Shown: positions 1-11,988, numbered from the stretch's first letter. The stretch: 64,000 nt of DNA from Dactylonectria macrodidyma (GCA_020744425.1 JAGMUV010000021.1:1054001-1118000), one strand, 5' to 3'. The notes: generated by a model from the sequence alone, not told the origin. Made by a program: numbers and translations.

Positions 1-1929
1 GCACCAGGCGTGTGCATCACCATCCAGCCTATTGTAACGTCTCGGGCCAGCTCGTTCAAGGAGAACAAACTCGATCTCGAACCCGAGGAGGAACGAAATA
101 CCGTGAGAAGCAGCCGTCTTCAGGGTGTTCTGCAGCAAAGTTCTTGGGCAGATGGTGGCTGGATAACCGTCCTTCTCTCTGAAATCCCCCATTACAGTGA
201 GCTGGCCGTCTCTCGGACCTAGGCGCAGACTGTGGAAGTCTGCGTGTAGATTCCATTCGCCTGCAGGTGAGGTACCAGCCACCAACTGATCATTCTGAAG
301 GACCGCCAAGGCAGCTTTTGCAATACTGACTTTCAGCTCCTTTTTGGCCTGGAACAGCGAGATTGCGCGGCGCCTTGGAATGAACCGGACTCTTGTGGTC
401 CCCGTATAATCTACCCAACAGAGACGCACGAACTGGACAGAATCATTTTCGGCCAGCAGCTTTTCAAGCCGCTCAGTCCTGTATGCTGGTACCTTCGATG
501 CGCGCTGGGGGACCAATGATAACGATGGTGAGTCCATGGAAAACGAAAGATCATATAGCTTGTTGGAGTTATGAAAGAGCATATCCTCGACGAATCTCGT
601 CGCTTGTTGCCACGTGAGGTCGCCTTTCCTCACGTATTCGCACAACACAGTCTCAAAAGCCTCCCTTATCTGAATGACGGCGAGGAAATAGGTCTCAGGG
701 TACCAATGCCCGTCAGTGCTCCATATGACCTTGGACGAAGGGCAGATCTCTAATATCTGACGAACAATTGTCTCCTGACCATCTCGACTAACCATGGGGA
801 AGACCTCGCCGATGTCTGCATAGACGTTTGTATATACCGTCGCCATATATCCCGCATCCCTGACGAAAGGGTAGCCCGAGTGAAGCAGGACGACGGGGAC
901 AATGGGATATTGTTTGACGAACTGCTGCAGATGGGAAGGGGAGGCTTTTGTGAGAGTGATATCGTTGTCACCAAGCCCCGTATGGAATTGGATCGGCTTC
1001 GGGTGAAGCGCGCCAGATTCGCTGATGATGCTGGCGAGGCAATGGACAACATACTCGTTCAGTCCTTCATGTTGAAGCCGAGTGAATGAAGCCGCTCCAG
1101 GCTGTTGCCTGTGGGAATGGATCTCTTGAAAGGCTGCAAACGCCTTGTCTTGGTCCGGATGCTGGGGTATCGCGAGACCAGTCCGGTAACAAATGACAGA
1201 CTTGAAACCAACCACCACAGGGTTGGCTAAGTCTTGGGAGATAGAATGCCTAAGACTTGAAACAAAAGACGAGAACGCAGCTTCTGGGCCACTGTGTTCG
1301 ATGCATGCCAGCTCGATCAAGAGTGTGGCCACGTGCTCGATGCGCACGATTCTTTTGGACCGGGCCGGGGTAAACTTGTCAAAGTAATCGTACGCCTCGT
1401 TGGCATCTTCATTGCCAAGATAGTCGTCCACAAGAATGCTATGGATGCCACCGAGGCAGGTTTTGATCCAGTTCTCATAGGTGTCTGTGCCTTCCCGTTT
1501 CCGTTCGAGGGCATTCGAAACCGAGTTCCACGTTGGCTCACACCCGAGCACGTCAGCAAGCTGTCTGACGGCTCGGAGATGAGACAAACTAGTTGTCGTA
1601 GCATCGAGGGCAGACCCTTCGGCCTCAGTGGTAATCGAGAGCATAGGCGCTGGGTACCCAACGGCTGGGCGTAACAAAGGGTGTGCATGATTATCAATTA
1701 TGGGCGTTGTTCGTACCGCGCGGAGAAAAGCGCCCTCGTCTTGTGTAGCGTTGCAATCCATCCGGTGCTCAGATTCCAAGCTTTCGAAGTCGTGTTTTCG
1801 GCTTCGGATTGTGACAACGTTGGAAAATTTGCGAGGAAGGGTACAAGCCACTCGTGCAATAGGCATGGAAGCATCCGCATGATCAAATATTGTCCACGTT
1901 GCGGGGACAGGTGACGATTTATCGAACAT
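1..1929 (-). CDS. FluG-like protein, amidohydrolase + glutamine-synthetase-type fusion (partial, runs off left edge)
   Basis: One uninterrupted minus-strand frame of 643 codons starts at ATG 1929-1927, the first Met after an upstream in-frame stop, and leaves the window without a stop. The N-terminal half is an amidohydrolase-2 domain: metal-binding HxH at residues 81-83 in IIDNHAH, then IQFHTGLGDND, VLLHSGYPF and DIGEVFP, and WSTDGHWYPETYF. From about residue 440 the glutamine synthetase type-I part begins (QFVRLCWVDYTGTTR), with FEIEFVLL near residue 613. This two-domain order is that of FluG, which in Aspergillus nidulans is needed for the extracellular signal that triggers conidiation; enzymes of this fold are also amide or nitrogen-metabolism hydrolases. 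Many fungi carry several FluG paralogues, so the developmental role is not assured. The catalytic C-terminal part of the synthetase lies outside the window. Confidence 0.9.
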   Translation of the reverse strand, partial: MFDKSSPVPATWTIFDHADASMPIARVACTLPRKFSNVVTIRSRKHDFESLESEHRMDCNATQDEGAFLRAVRTTPIIDNHAHPLLRPAVGYPAPMLSITTEAEGSALDATTTSLSHLRAVRQLADVLGCEPTWNSVSNALERKREGTDTYENWIKTCLGGIHSILVDDYLGNEDANEAYDYFDKFTPARSKRIVRIEHVATLLIELACIEHSGPEAAFSSFVSSLRHSISQDLANPVVVGFKSVICYRTGLAIPQHPDQDKAFAAFQEIHSHRQQPGAASFTRLQHEGLNEYVVHCLASIISESGALHPKPIQFHTGLGDNDITLTKASPSHLQQFVKQYPIVPVVLLHSGYPFVRDAGYMATVYTNVYADIGEVFPMVSRDGQETIVRQILEICPSSKVIWSTDGHWYPETYFLAVIQIREAFETVLCEYVRKGDLTWQQATRFVEDMLFHNSNKLYDLSFSMDSPSLSLVPQRASKVPAYRTERLEKLLAENDSVQFVRLCWVDYTGTTRVRFIPRRRAISLFQAKKELKVSIAKAALAVLQNDQLVAGTSPAGEWNLHADFHSLRLGPRDGQLTVMGDFREKDGYPATICPRTLLQNTLKTAASHGISFLLGFEIEFVLLERAGPRRYNRLDGDAHAWC

Positions 1930-3583
1930 TGGTATTGTGGAATTCGGTACAGGGGCGAGAGGAGAGAACGTACACGGTCCGCACTCGGGTATGTACCCAC
2001 ATACGTCGTCTAGTACATACAGGACAGCATGTGCATACGCCCGAAGAGTTCCTGTGGGGCCTCTTCCCTACCGTACGAAGTACAGAATTATTCCGGAATC
2101 ACTGGGTCCAACATGCCACATCACGTAATACACACAACTAGTAGAAGCAAGCGGATGGAGAAGAGACACGGGCAATGCTTCCCTAGCGCAAATTCTTGTG
2201 ACTTCCGCTCCATGAGAAGAAGCTTTTCCCAAGACACTCACCGTTTCGATGATCCTGCAGTACTCCTACAGCATGAACAGAGACAATAGGGGTCTAGGGG
2301 TCTAGGGGTCCACAACCCAACGATGTTTGTGTTTAATATCCCAACAACCTAAACCCTGATGGTTCATTTCAATGAAACTGTGACAGTTGTGAGGCTTCTA
2401 CCCGTTGGCATTGTCGGGCGAGCAAGCATGCAGTGCCAAATTAAGTATGGCATGGCAAGGGTAGCCAATGAGGGCATCAGATAATCAGACCAAGACCGGC
2501 CGGGTTGCTAACCCAGACAGACCCAGACCGACAGACCGAAGGTGCCGGTCTGGGCCGGTCGGTTTGTTAGCCACACTGGTCTCATCGAAGCCGAGATAGA
2601 CGCGTTAAAAGAAACCTGCCTTCCATGACTGTCCAGCTTGTATTGCCCATGTGATAGTCGCGAAGCTTCTAATTGAACTTGGCTGTGCCCCGTGCGTTGC
2701 ACGGATGACCGGCTGGACAGCCCCGTCCCGCTAAGAAGGCCCTGGCCCGGCAGCGGGCAGGTGCCTTTCAGGTGAGCACTCCAACTGCCGACACGCTAAG
2801 CCAGGGGCAAGGGTCGACTTCTACACCAGCATCGGGCACCGGGAAAATGCGCCGTCTGCTTGTTAATCAGGCTAGTCCCTGCAATGGCATCATGACAGGG
2901 GTCTGCGGCCTTGTCAGAGAAACGACATGTAAAACGGTGACTTGATTGAGCTAAGGCAGGACCGGCCTTTATGACCGGGCCTCGAGAGAAGATCTTGCTA
3001 TATACTACCCACATCATAGGCCAAACAGGGTTTCCTTGGTCGGCCTAAGAGAATGCACATTTCATACAATCTACGGCTTCATCCGCTGCGGAAGTTACAC
3101 CAAGGTCTCGGGCGGTCTCGTCGGTAACCCTAGCCCTGACACATCCTTTAGTCAAGGTCAGGTGGCATTTCTCCTTGTCAGCGCCCTTCTCGAACCCCCG
3201 AGACCGTGGTAGCGATTGGGGAAACCCGTAGATGCTTGAGCTGAGTTTGCCTAGAGGATTCCTAGTTCCATCATTGGGTGACGCCTCCCTGGCTCGCAGA
3301 AAAACAGGCGGGCGGACTTCCTCTTCCACCAGGAGCAACAGTTTCGTTCCAGCATCTGCATTCCATCGTCCCGGTACCCGGTGGCGCCAAATGCGCATTA
3401 TTGCTCCCATGTTCCCTGCCGAGTGTAAGAGAAGTTATTGTTCTCTTGTTCACTTGGGTCATTCTTTTATTATGTGGGCCATCCCCTACCTCTCCCTGTG
3501 GCCTCGAGTCGACGACCACACGCGCCATCGACGTTGTTTGCGTCACTACAAACGCGCTTATTTTTACGTATTCTGCTGTCATC
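1930..3583. other. Intergenic stretch, no gene recognised
   Basis: No frame here shows a family I recognise. It holds a tandem GGTCTAGGGG-type repeat at about 2289-2310 and an imperfect inverted repeat at about 2508-2571 (GCTAACC...CCCAGACCG against CGGTCTGGG...GTTAGC), possibly a decayed miniature element. The interval should contain the promoters of the divergently transcribed fluG-like gene (minus) and the membrane-protein gene (plus). Confidence 0.5.
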
Positions 3584-5001
3584 ATGATTCTGCCTCGGGA
3601 GTATGAAACACCCTTCAACAAGGCGCCGCTCATACGGGCTATAGGGGCGCTGATGATGGTTTTCACGATCCTCTCTGCTTTCACCCGCATAGCGACGAGA
3701 CTAGTGACGATCAGGACTCTCAAGATCGATGACTACCTTGTTATTGTGTCAACGGTAGGTCCATTTGTCTTGCTCCAGGTGTGACTTTGCTGACATGCCG
3801 CAGGTCATGGTTATTGCACAGTCGATGGCTGTCATCGCTCAAGGCTCTCATGGCCTAGGCAAGATCGACGGCCTTACCACCAACCAGATTTCCTTCATCC
3901 TCAAGGTATGAACAATACCGGTTCTGCAGGTGCCAAAATTCCATGGCCTACTAACTCACTTTCATTTTGCGACAGGGCTCATATGCTGCCGATATTTTAT
4001 TTATTCTCGCATTACTGTTAGCCAAAGTCTCCGCAACGAGGGCCATTGTCGATATGGCGCCCCGAGAACGGAGACGCCGAGTCTTCATCACTGAAGGCAT
4101 CATTATCTTCTGGGCGTTATCTTCAACCGTAGCGGCAGCGTTCAAGTGTTCCCTTCCCGAGCCATGGGACTACATCAATGGCCAGTGCTTCAATCAGGTA
4201 AGTGACGTTTTTGGATCGCATCTTGCGAATTGGCCAACTCTTCTGACCGCTGCAACAGTTTTCATTCTGGATCTACGTGGATGGACTCAACATTGTGACA
4301 GATCTTGCCATAACGAGTATTCTTTTTATAATGTTTATGAAACTAAAAACGTCGACGTCCAAGAAAATCTTAGTGATGAGTGTCTTTGGGAGCCGCATTT
4401 TGTACGTATTCCCCTGCCCTTGTCCTACACGGTGATAAAAGGAGCGCACCAGGACAGTATTGAGCTAACTTGGCAAAGAATTATCCCTCCCGTCATATGC
4501 CACATGTACTACTACAAGCGAGCGACCGATTCGAATAATCCCATGTTTTCCATGTGGACACCAACCGTCATAATACAAGTCATTCAATGCCTGAGCGTCA
4601 TGACAACATGCATCCCCTATCTTAAGCCGTTCATGGACAGCTTTGATACGGGACAAATGAAGGCTAGCGAGCTCCCAGGAACCCGAGGCAGCAACACCAG
4701 AAGCAGGAGTGGCGGGCATACCACCGATCAAGCCAGCCGTCTTCGTGGGAATGCCGCTGTCGGACTCTCTTCTGTCACCACAATAGCCACCAACGCTTCT
4801 CACCGGCGACAAAAGTACGAAATGATCGACATGGACAAGTCTAAAGATTGGGGGAACAAGAAGAAGATTACTTCCCCCACTACTACGACGGCATGTGAAG
4901 CTGGCCGTTCGTGGGATGGCCAAAGCCACACCAGCCAGACGGTGCTTGTCGAGCAGACATGGCGGGTGGACGTTGAACGCAAGGCCATCACTCCTAACTA
5001 A
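3584..5001 (+). CDS. Rhodopsin-domain (PF20684-type) integral membrane protein
   Basis: I predict five exons: 3584-3754, 3804-3905, 3976-4197, 4259-4401 and 4479-5001, giving 386 aa. All introns are GT-AG, and the phases join without stops. The protein has successive hydrophobic helices (for example residues 10-32 after the start, then the helix around FILALLLAKVSATRAIVDM, then WIYVDGLNIVTDLAI) and the family landmarks KIDDYLV, a polar loop with HGLG, the helix-4/5 segment with CFNQ, and IPYLKPFMDSF followed by a long Ser/Thr/Arg-rich cytoplasmic tail. This is the fungal rhodopsin-like seven-helix family related to PTH11-type receptors; ligand and function are unknown for nearly all members. 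The start at 3584 was chosen because upstream in-frame codons are unlike the family. Confidence 0.85.
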
Positions 5002-7083
5002 ACCTCCTTGATTGCCGATAATTACCATGGGCGGGCTCCCATAGACAAATCCAGGCAATCTAATAATACTTGAATGCAAACCGGCGCTTCTAATGCCATT
5101 GTGGTTTTCCATCATTACCATCCCCGACGAACTCAGGCCGCCTTCACCTTGAATGGCCCACTCATTTTCTCAAATCTGCGAGTATGTATCGATCCCGAAT
5201 GACGGGTTCAGGCGGCATGCGCGGCTACTGTGAAAAGGACTTGGGAAGTGGACGGGCTGTCAGCTGCCTGGCACCGATGCTTGAAACCACGCGGCGTGGC
5301 GTTCTCGATGCCATCAGGGTGGCCATCAACTCAACTTGAGGCCTCGGTTGAGTTAATGTCAGGGATGGCAGTGCTCGGTTCACATAATGATCTTTCGTCC
5401 ACCCGAGGCGCAAGTTGATTGAGTTGATGGCCACCCTGGATGCCATCTATTCCGCTCTATGAACCGGGGCTGGGATAGCAAAAGGAAGTTCGCTTATGAA
5501 CTCCAAGATGGTTGGAGTTAGCGGTTATGTTCGCGCTTATTGCGTTGGCTGGTGTGCATGGACATATTACAAGCCCCCAATGATACGGTGACGGGTGGAA
5601 GTTGCAAATTACTTACGGTACGTAATATCAGTCACTTATGTTGAGCTGCCAGTCCACCAAGGGGTGACTGCCGTGTCGGTAGTATCCTGGCGAAGCAAGG
5701 GCTGATTTGCAGCTCAGGAAGTGGTGCAAACTCCTCATGCCATGAAGAAGTTTGACGTAGTAGCTGAGCTATCCGGCCGATGATCAAAGGCTAAGGCATA
5801 AAAGCGAAACCGTCCTTACCGTTTCATCTAGGCGAAGAACAATGTGCTCTAGCGCCATACCGTCCTACCGGCCTCCTGCGTTTGTGGCATGTCGCTTCAA
5901 GCGCTAATCCGGTGAGCTCTCACAGCGCCAGTCACGTTCGCATGGCAGGGCAGTCGTCGACTCGTCGCGCCATGAACCAACAGAGTTTTGTTGGCTCCCG
6001 CAGTTCCGAGTTTTGTCAGTCCCTAGCTCGAGTTGCTGCAGGAAGAGCGAGCCTACTGGGCTGCAGCAAACCAGTCCGCGTGTCAAATCCCTGTTTCTCC
6101 AGTACCGCGGCAGCCTATTGAGAAGCGTTTGCATGGACATGGCCAATATTATGAAGCACACCCTCTGGTACCAGCCGGGCGTCGAGGGCCATGCTAGTTC
6201 CGTACGGAAACCTTGCCAGTGCGTTCAGAACCTTGCTGGTGCGGCGTGCGTCCCAAGCCTCGCCGTTATCCCCAGCTCCCCAAGCACCCACCATCGGATT
6301 GCAGTGATTCTTTGAGATGAGCTGAACCCGGCGATGAGGCCGCCGGAAGCGAACCTGGCATGCGAGGGCCCACTTGACACGACGTTGCGTTGCGGTGCTT
6401 CAGGCCTTCCAAGCCCTTCAATCCCTCTACTAAGTCCATCGATACCTTAATTGGGGCCGAAACCCAAGCGAACCCGCTAAGTTAGTACCAATCAAATCTG
6501 GAGAGGTTCTACAGCTACCCCACAAACAGCTACACTGTCCGCGTAGGAATAACCTTCATTACCCTTGTGGCCTGTGGTATGATTACCCACTGCGGCCCGG
6601 CAACATCTGTCCCCATCTTCCGCTAAGTTAACTCATTGCCGATCCCTCCACTGGGCCAGCCCCTCCCCCCGCCCCCCTGGTCCCCCACGCCAGTTACGGA
6701 CAATACAGAACACTGCACGAAGCACAGACTAGGTGCACCCTTAGCAGTGATACCCTGCTGCAGCTCGTACACGTATTGGTCCCCTGAAAGCTTGTCGAAG
6801 CGAAGATGATGATTGCTCAACGGATCAGTCTCACGTTGCATGAGCACGGAGCGCCACCCCCCGCCAGCGCAGAGGCCCGGCATGCCAGTCTTGTACGATA
6901 CTTAACAATTGGCCCTTGCTGTATTCATATGTTCAAGCTGCAGGTCCTCCCCCCATTGACTTTTTTAGATCTTCCACCTCGACTGCTTATTCCCAGGTGT
7001 TTTGCGACGCTCGTTGGCACTGGTTGTTTTTCTTACACGCGCCGGACACCTTCTTGATATCACAGAGCATACATATCCTCACC
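5002..7083. other. Intergenic stretch with one hairpin repeat
   Basis: No supported gene. Short open frames overlap on both strands without recognisable domains. Contains the inverted repeat described at 5307-5447. The last few hundred bases should hold the permease promoter. Confidence 0.5.
5307..5447. repeat. Inverted repeat, MITE-like hairpin
   Basis: The left arm begins GATGCCATCAGGGTGGCC and continues CATCAACTCAACTTGAGG. The right arm is its reverse complement with a few indels (ATTGAGTTGATGGCCACCC then TGGATGCCATC). The arms are about 42-45 bp with a central part of about 55 bp. A non-coding hairpin of this size is typical of miniature inverted-repeat elements, but I found no clear target duplication. 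Confidence 0.6.
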
Positions 7084-9013
7084 ATGAGTACTCAGAGTGA
7101 TAGTCAAGAACTCAGGGACATGAGTCCGGGCAAGACCCAGGACCCCACCATCGAACCTGTCTCCGAAGAGTTTGATCGCGACGATTTGGACCGCGAGCAA
7201 TTGGCCAAGCTGGGCAAAAAGGCTGTCCTCAAGGTAAGGCACTCCGGCTTCTAACAACGTCCTCTCGCTTCGGCGGTAAAGCTGACTTGGGGCCTCTAAT
7301 AGCGGAACTTTCGCTTCTTGACCATCCTCGGCTTCAGTTGTGCTATTCTCGTGACATGGGAAGGGACGCTGATGAACTTTGCCCCTGGTCTGGCAAATGG
7401 CGGCCCTGCTGGTCTCGTGTACGGCTTCATCTTCGTCTGGATCGGTAACATCAGCGTCTTCTCCACGCTTTGCGAGCTGGTTTCTATTGCCCCCACCTCC
7501 GGCGGTCAGTATCATTGGGTAGCTATGTTAGCCCCTCGATGGTGCTCCAAGTTCCTGAGTTACATCACTGGCTGGTTGACTTTGGCCGGATGGCAAGGCA
7601 CTGCTGCTGCTGCTGGTTTCCTGACTGGTACTATGCTTCAGGGTCTTATAAGCTTTACGATACCATCATACAGTGGGACAACGTGGCAAGGAACTCTTAT
7701 GCTCTGGATGACCATCTTGATTTCTGTTTTCATCAATACTGTCATCAGCTCTCTGCTCCCTCAGATCGAGGGAATGATCCTGATTATGCATATTCTTGGC
7801 TTCTTCAGTGTTCTTATTCCGCTCGTCACTTTTAGCTCACATGCCGATCCTTCTCAGGTTTTCCTCGAGTTCCGCAATGAAGGCATGTGGCCTAGTCAGG
7901 GACTTTCTTGGCTCGTTGGTCTGCTGGGCTGCGTCTTCTCCTTCGCCGGTAAGCCTCAGCTAATCATATCTGATGCGATCTGAAAAACGACTAACATAAG
8001 AGTCCTTCAGGTGTCGACTGCTCTTTCCATGTAAGGATCCCTATCATAACACACAAGCCACATCTTCCTTCCATCCGCGTGACGAAAAGAACAACTTGCT
8101 AACTCCATTACGTAGATGTGTGAGGAAGTCCAGAATCCTTCCCTTGTCGTCCCTCAGTCTATCATGATCAGTATCTGCATTAATGGTGCAATGGGTCTTG
8201 CCATGGTCATCGCTATGCTCTTCAGCGCTACCGACATCGACGCGGCTATCAACTCCCCGACCGGTTACCCCTATATCGAGATTTTCTATCAAGCCACTAG
8301 CTCGAAGGCTGGAACAGCTGCCATGGCCTCCTTGGTCATTTTCATGACCTTGTCTGCTACTGTCGGTGTCATTGCTGCGACCTCTCGAATGTTCTGGGCT
8401 TTTGCAAGAGATCGTGGTCTGCCATTCTGGCCCACTCTGTCTAAGGTATGTCTTTTTCTACTGAGCTGAAGGAGAATGCTCCATCCTAGTATGGCTTAAC
8501 TGACACAGGATGCAGGTTGAACCTCGGACCAATGTCCCTGTCTGGGCCGTCGGCATCACTAGTCTCATCTCTTGTCTCATCGGTCTCATCAACATTGGCT
8601 CTGCCGTCGTCTACAACGCTATTATCTCTGTCGCCGTCTCCGGCCTGTACTCGTCCTACCTCCTCACTGCATCTCTTCTTTTGTACCGTCGTTGTAGCAA
8701 GGGGTATAAGTTGCCTGATCCCAGTGCCCTTCCTGCTCTGGCCGATACTGCCGCGGGTGACGGCCAGGCCCTCGCATGGGGGCCATGGCATATCCCTGGA
8801 ATCTACGGCATCATCAACAACACCTTCGCATGCCTCTTCATGGTTATTATTTGGTTCTTCAGCTTTTGGCCCCCACAAACCCCAGTCAGTGCACCTACGA
8901 TGAACTATGCTTCGTTGATGACAGGTGGCGTTACGCTTCTCAGTGTCATTTACTACTTCCTCTGGGCAAAGAAGGAATATAAGGGACCTCGTATGGAAGT
9001 CAACGCTCGCTGA
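7084..9013 (+). CDS. APC-family amino-acid/choline-type permease
   Basis: Five exons are predicted (7084-7233, 7303-7948, 8011-8030, 8116-8445, 8516-9013; 547 aa), including a 20-bp third exon. An acidic N-terminus is followed by the APC signature start (FRFLTILGFSCAILVTWEG), TSGGQYHWVAMLAP, LTLAGWQGTAAAAGF, the joined segment GVDCSFHMCEEVQNPSLVVP (equivalent to the conserved GxDxxxHMxEE motif), ATSRMFWAFARDRGLPF and about twelve hydrophobic segments. It should be a plasma-membrane proton-coupled importer of amino acids, GABA, choline or another amine; the substrate cannot be read from sequence. Length and motif order match full-length family members. Terminators or TATA boxes were not clear. 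Confidence 0.9.
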
Positions 9014-9319
9014 TTTTGCAAACATTTTCGCAGTAGTTTGTACGGGAGCGGGGACATGGCGGCCTAGTTTACGCAGCTTACATATACATAATACATGCTT
9101 AAACGCTCTGCTTGCTTTTCTTAGACGCAATTTCTTTATTGAACTGCCCCAGTGCTTGTTTTTCTCGGTTTGCTGCGAGACCTTTTCTTTTCAATTAAAA
9201 CACGTTACTAGGCCACGAAACTCGCCATAGGTCTATCTTCATTCTATAATGTCTTAAGTAACTTCTTTAATGACTTAACTCACTCCTTTTTCTAATTCTC
9301 TTAAATATAGTATTATCTA
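9014..9319. other. AT-rich 3' flank of the permease gene
   Basis: No coding potential seen. This is probably the permease 3' UTR and spacer up to the left TIR of the pogo element. Confidence 0.5.
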
Positions 9320-9419
9320 ACGTACTTGATAAGTGAGTGGGCCAAACAAGTGAGTGGGCCAAAAATCCCTCAATCTCTCTCATCTTTTCAATTGATCAAT
9401 TGATTCTCAACCACCAAAG

Positions 9420-11420
9420 ATGTCTCAATCAAATAAAGAGGGAAATATCCTTCTTGCTCTTCAAGCCCTTCGAAATGACCCAAAATTAAGTATCCGGAGC
9501 GCCGCAGAGATCTATGATGCGCATCGTAATACCTTGCGTCGCCGGCAGAAAGGCATACCATCTCAACACGATACTATCCCCAAATCACGCAGGCTATCTG
9601 ATCTAGAGGAACAGATCATTATTCAATTCATTCTCGACCTGGATTCGCGAGGGTTTCCCCCGCGACTGCGTGGTGTTGAAGAAATGGCCAACCGACTGCT
9701 CGCTGACCGCGACGCGTCACCTGTCGGCAAGCGCTGGGCTTCTAACTTCGTCACGCGACAACCAGAGCTCAAGACGCGTTTTTTTTTTCGTAAATACGAC
9801 TATCAGAGGGCTAAATGCGAAGATCCGACTATTATTCGCGACTGGTTCAGGCTCGTGGAGAACACAATCGCGAAATATGGTTTCGACCTAGCTGATATCT
9901 ATAACTTTGATGAGACCGGCTTTATAATAGGCATAATCGCAAGCGGAATGGTTGTCACAGGCTCAGATAGGCGTGAAAACCCGAAATCAGTCTAGCCTGG
10001 AAACTGGGAATGGGTTACGGTCATTCAGGCAATCAATGCAGAAGGCTGGGCGATCCAGCCGTTCATCGTGGTTGTGGGCCAATATCACCTCGCTAGCTGG
10101 TACCGGGAAAGCAACCTCCCGGGCGATTGGGCTATTGTAATAACTCCAAATGGCTAGACCGATAATGAAACAGGTCTTCAGTGGCTTAAGCACTTTGACC
10201 AGTGTGTCGGGGCTGAGGGCCCCGGGGCCCGGGACCCGGACAGTCACGTTACCTGTAGCTAGCCATAAGAGGCAGCAGATTTCCCAGACTTAGATAGAAA
10301 GACAATGCTTCTTCCTTCTTTTACTTGATTTTTCCTGATTTTCTTAGCCTTGATTTTCTTATTCTATTTTATTTAATCAACTGATATCCTTCTTCCTTTT
10401 CCAGCTACCTGCTTAGCTGATGATTTTATCTGCATTTTTGGCTATTTATTTCCTTGGCCTTATCTTGCCGTCCTTCGCTCTCCTTTCAGGCCCAGCTCGC
10501 TGTCACTTCGGGTGGTTGTTTGTCCCCCTGCCCAACACACCAGCACACGAAGAATCGATTGACCGGTCGCTATCGTCTTTTGATCCTTGACGGGCACGAA
10601 AGTCACTACTTAGTTGACTTTGAGAAATATTATGAATAGAACGACATTATTACGCTTTGTATGCTGCCTCATTCGTCTCATTTACTTTAACCTCTTGATG
10701 TCGGGTGCTTTGGGCCGCTTAAAAAAGCCTACGGTCGAGAAATTGAGCGGTTGATCAGATGCTCTATAACCCACGTTTCAAAGACTGAGTTCTTCCCAGC
10801 CTTTTATGCCGCCCACCAAGCCGCCATAACAGCGAGCAATATCAAAGGGGGTTTTCGAGGGGCTGGACTTGCTCCTTTAGACCCAGAAAATGTCATATCA
10901 AAGCTTGATGTGCAGCTACGGACTCCAACACCGGCCAAGGAGGATATCAGCCTCCCTGACCCTTAGGTCTCAAAGACCCCAAAGACTGTGCTTAAGGCTA
11001 GCTCGCAGTCCGAATACCTCAAAAGACGAGTTAGAAGGCATTAAAGCAGCTCTCCAGCATCTATCCTCGAAGCGCTCGAGTTATTTTCTAAGGGAATAAA
11101 GGCAATAATGCATCAGATAGCATTATTAAAGTCTGAAAACCAGATCCTTCGATAGGCAAATGAGACCCTTAGTAAGCGGCGCAGAGCAAAAAGAACCCGC
11201 CTACAGAATAGAGGGAAGATAACTATAGAGGAGGGAAGGGAAGCAATTAATTAAATAGATATTAATACGTAGGTATACGCTGAATCGTCGAAAAGTGGTG
11301 GCCAAGGAGGGTCGGCGCGACCGAAGGAAAGGCGCCGTAGAACTTATAGAAAGACTGGTCATAATGCAAGGACCTGTCAGGTTATTATTGAGATATCTGA
11401 GGAAGAGTATAGTAATTAGT
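9420..11420 (+). pseudogene. Fot1/pogo transposase, inactivated
   Basis: The intact N-terminal frame (9420-9995) has the psq-type HTH (SIRSAAEIYDAHRNTLRRR), the CENP-B/Tc5 HTH region (RLSDLEEQIIIQFI, KRWASNFVTRQPEL) and the first catalytic Asp in YNFDETGF. In the same frame the homology continues past TAG stops (REWVTVIQ-like region, SWYRESNLPGDW) to about 10206. About 340 bp of unrelated T-rich sequence follows (about 10207-10545). The frame then resumes, shifted, with LLILDGHESH (second Asp), PLDVGCFGPLKKAYG (third Asp region) and a basic C-terminus ending in a GHNARTC knuckle near 11370. At least four of the stops fit Gln or Trp codons changed at CpA. The encoded enzyme would be a DDE cut-and-paste transposase if repaired; it is inactive as it stands. 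Confidence 0.85.
10207..10545. other. Unrelated T-rich insertion inside the pogo transposase
   Basis: This segment interrupts the transposase between FDQCVG and RLTGRYRLLILDGHESH, where the family normally reads through. It begins with a GC-rich run (GGCCCCGGGGCCCGGGACCC) and is then strongly T-rich. I see no terminal repeats or coding content. Confidence 0.5.
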
Positions 11421-11525
11421 TTTAATTAATTAAATGCTATGTTGTGTTTTTATTTAAGTTCTTGTATTGAAGGTTAGGAAAAGTGCGCCGCATACTTGGA
11501 TGCGCCGCATGCTTATCACATACGT

Positions 11526-11988
11526 TATTAGAAATTATGACAGTTATAAGGTAGTTAGTGTGTTTTAGTGTAAAATCTGCTTTTTAACAGACTTTTGGAG
11601 TGGAGCTTTACGGGGCCCGCCAACGCCTTTCGGAACAAGCCTGAGAAGCAAGGTACTTTCCTTGTGAAAGAAAGGGCCTACCTGACACAAGCATTTGTCT
11701 TGTGAAGCCTAGCATGCGCGACGAAGCCCTGCGTAGGTATCGCCTAATGGCCCCCTGGATCATAGGCAGTTGTAGGCGTCTTTGCAGGTGTCTGTTGGAA
11801 GGGAAGGAGGAAAGACGACGGGCACTGGCTTTATAGGCGGTTGGGAGGTTCTGGGCAGGTGACTACAGGCGCTGGTGTCGTCTGCGTGTACCAGCTTATT
11901 GCATTTGCCACCTCTGAGTAGTATATAAAGAGCGCCTAACAGCCGGTGGCGGGTAGGGAGGAGGTTAAGGGAGTGTAGTTGATGAAGA
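11526..11988. other. Spacer with a repeat shared with about 22110-22330
   Basis: Between the pogo element and the ankyrin NLR. The part around 11605-11660 (GGCCCGCCAACGCCTTTCGG) resembles the segment at about 22185-22225, and 11850-11900 (GGCGCTGGTGTCGTCTGCGTG) resembles about 22260-22290. A TATATAAAGAG motif lies at about 11922-11932. Confidence 0.45.

Larger units (their letters stand above)
9320..11525 (+). mobile_element. Decayed Fot1/pogo-type DNA transposon
   Basis: The ends are matching inverted repeats: ACGTACTTGATAAG at 9320 against ACGTATGTGATAAG read from 11525 on the minus strand. Both ends carry two tandem sub-repeats (left AAGTGAGTGGGCC twice; right, degenerate, GCGCCGCATACTT/GCGCCGCATGCTT). 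The element is flanked by TA on both sides (9318-9319 and 11526-11527), the target duplication of Tc1/mariner/pogo elements. Inside lies a broken transposase. The left TIR is better preserved in the GGGCC motif than the right. Confidence 0.85.
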
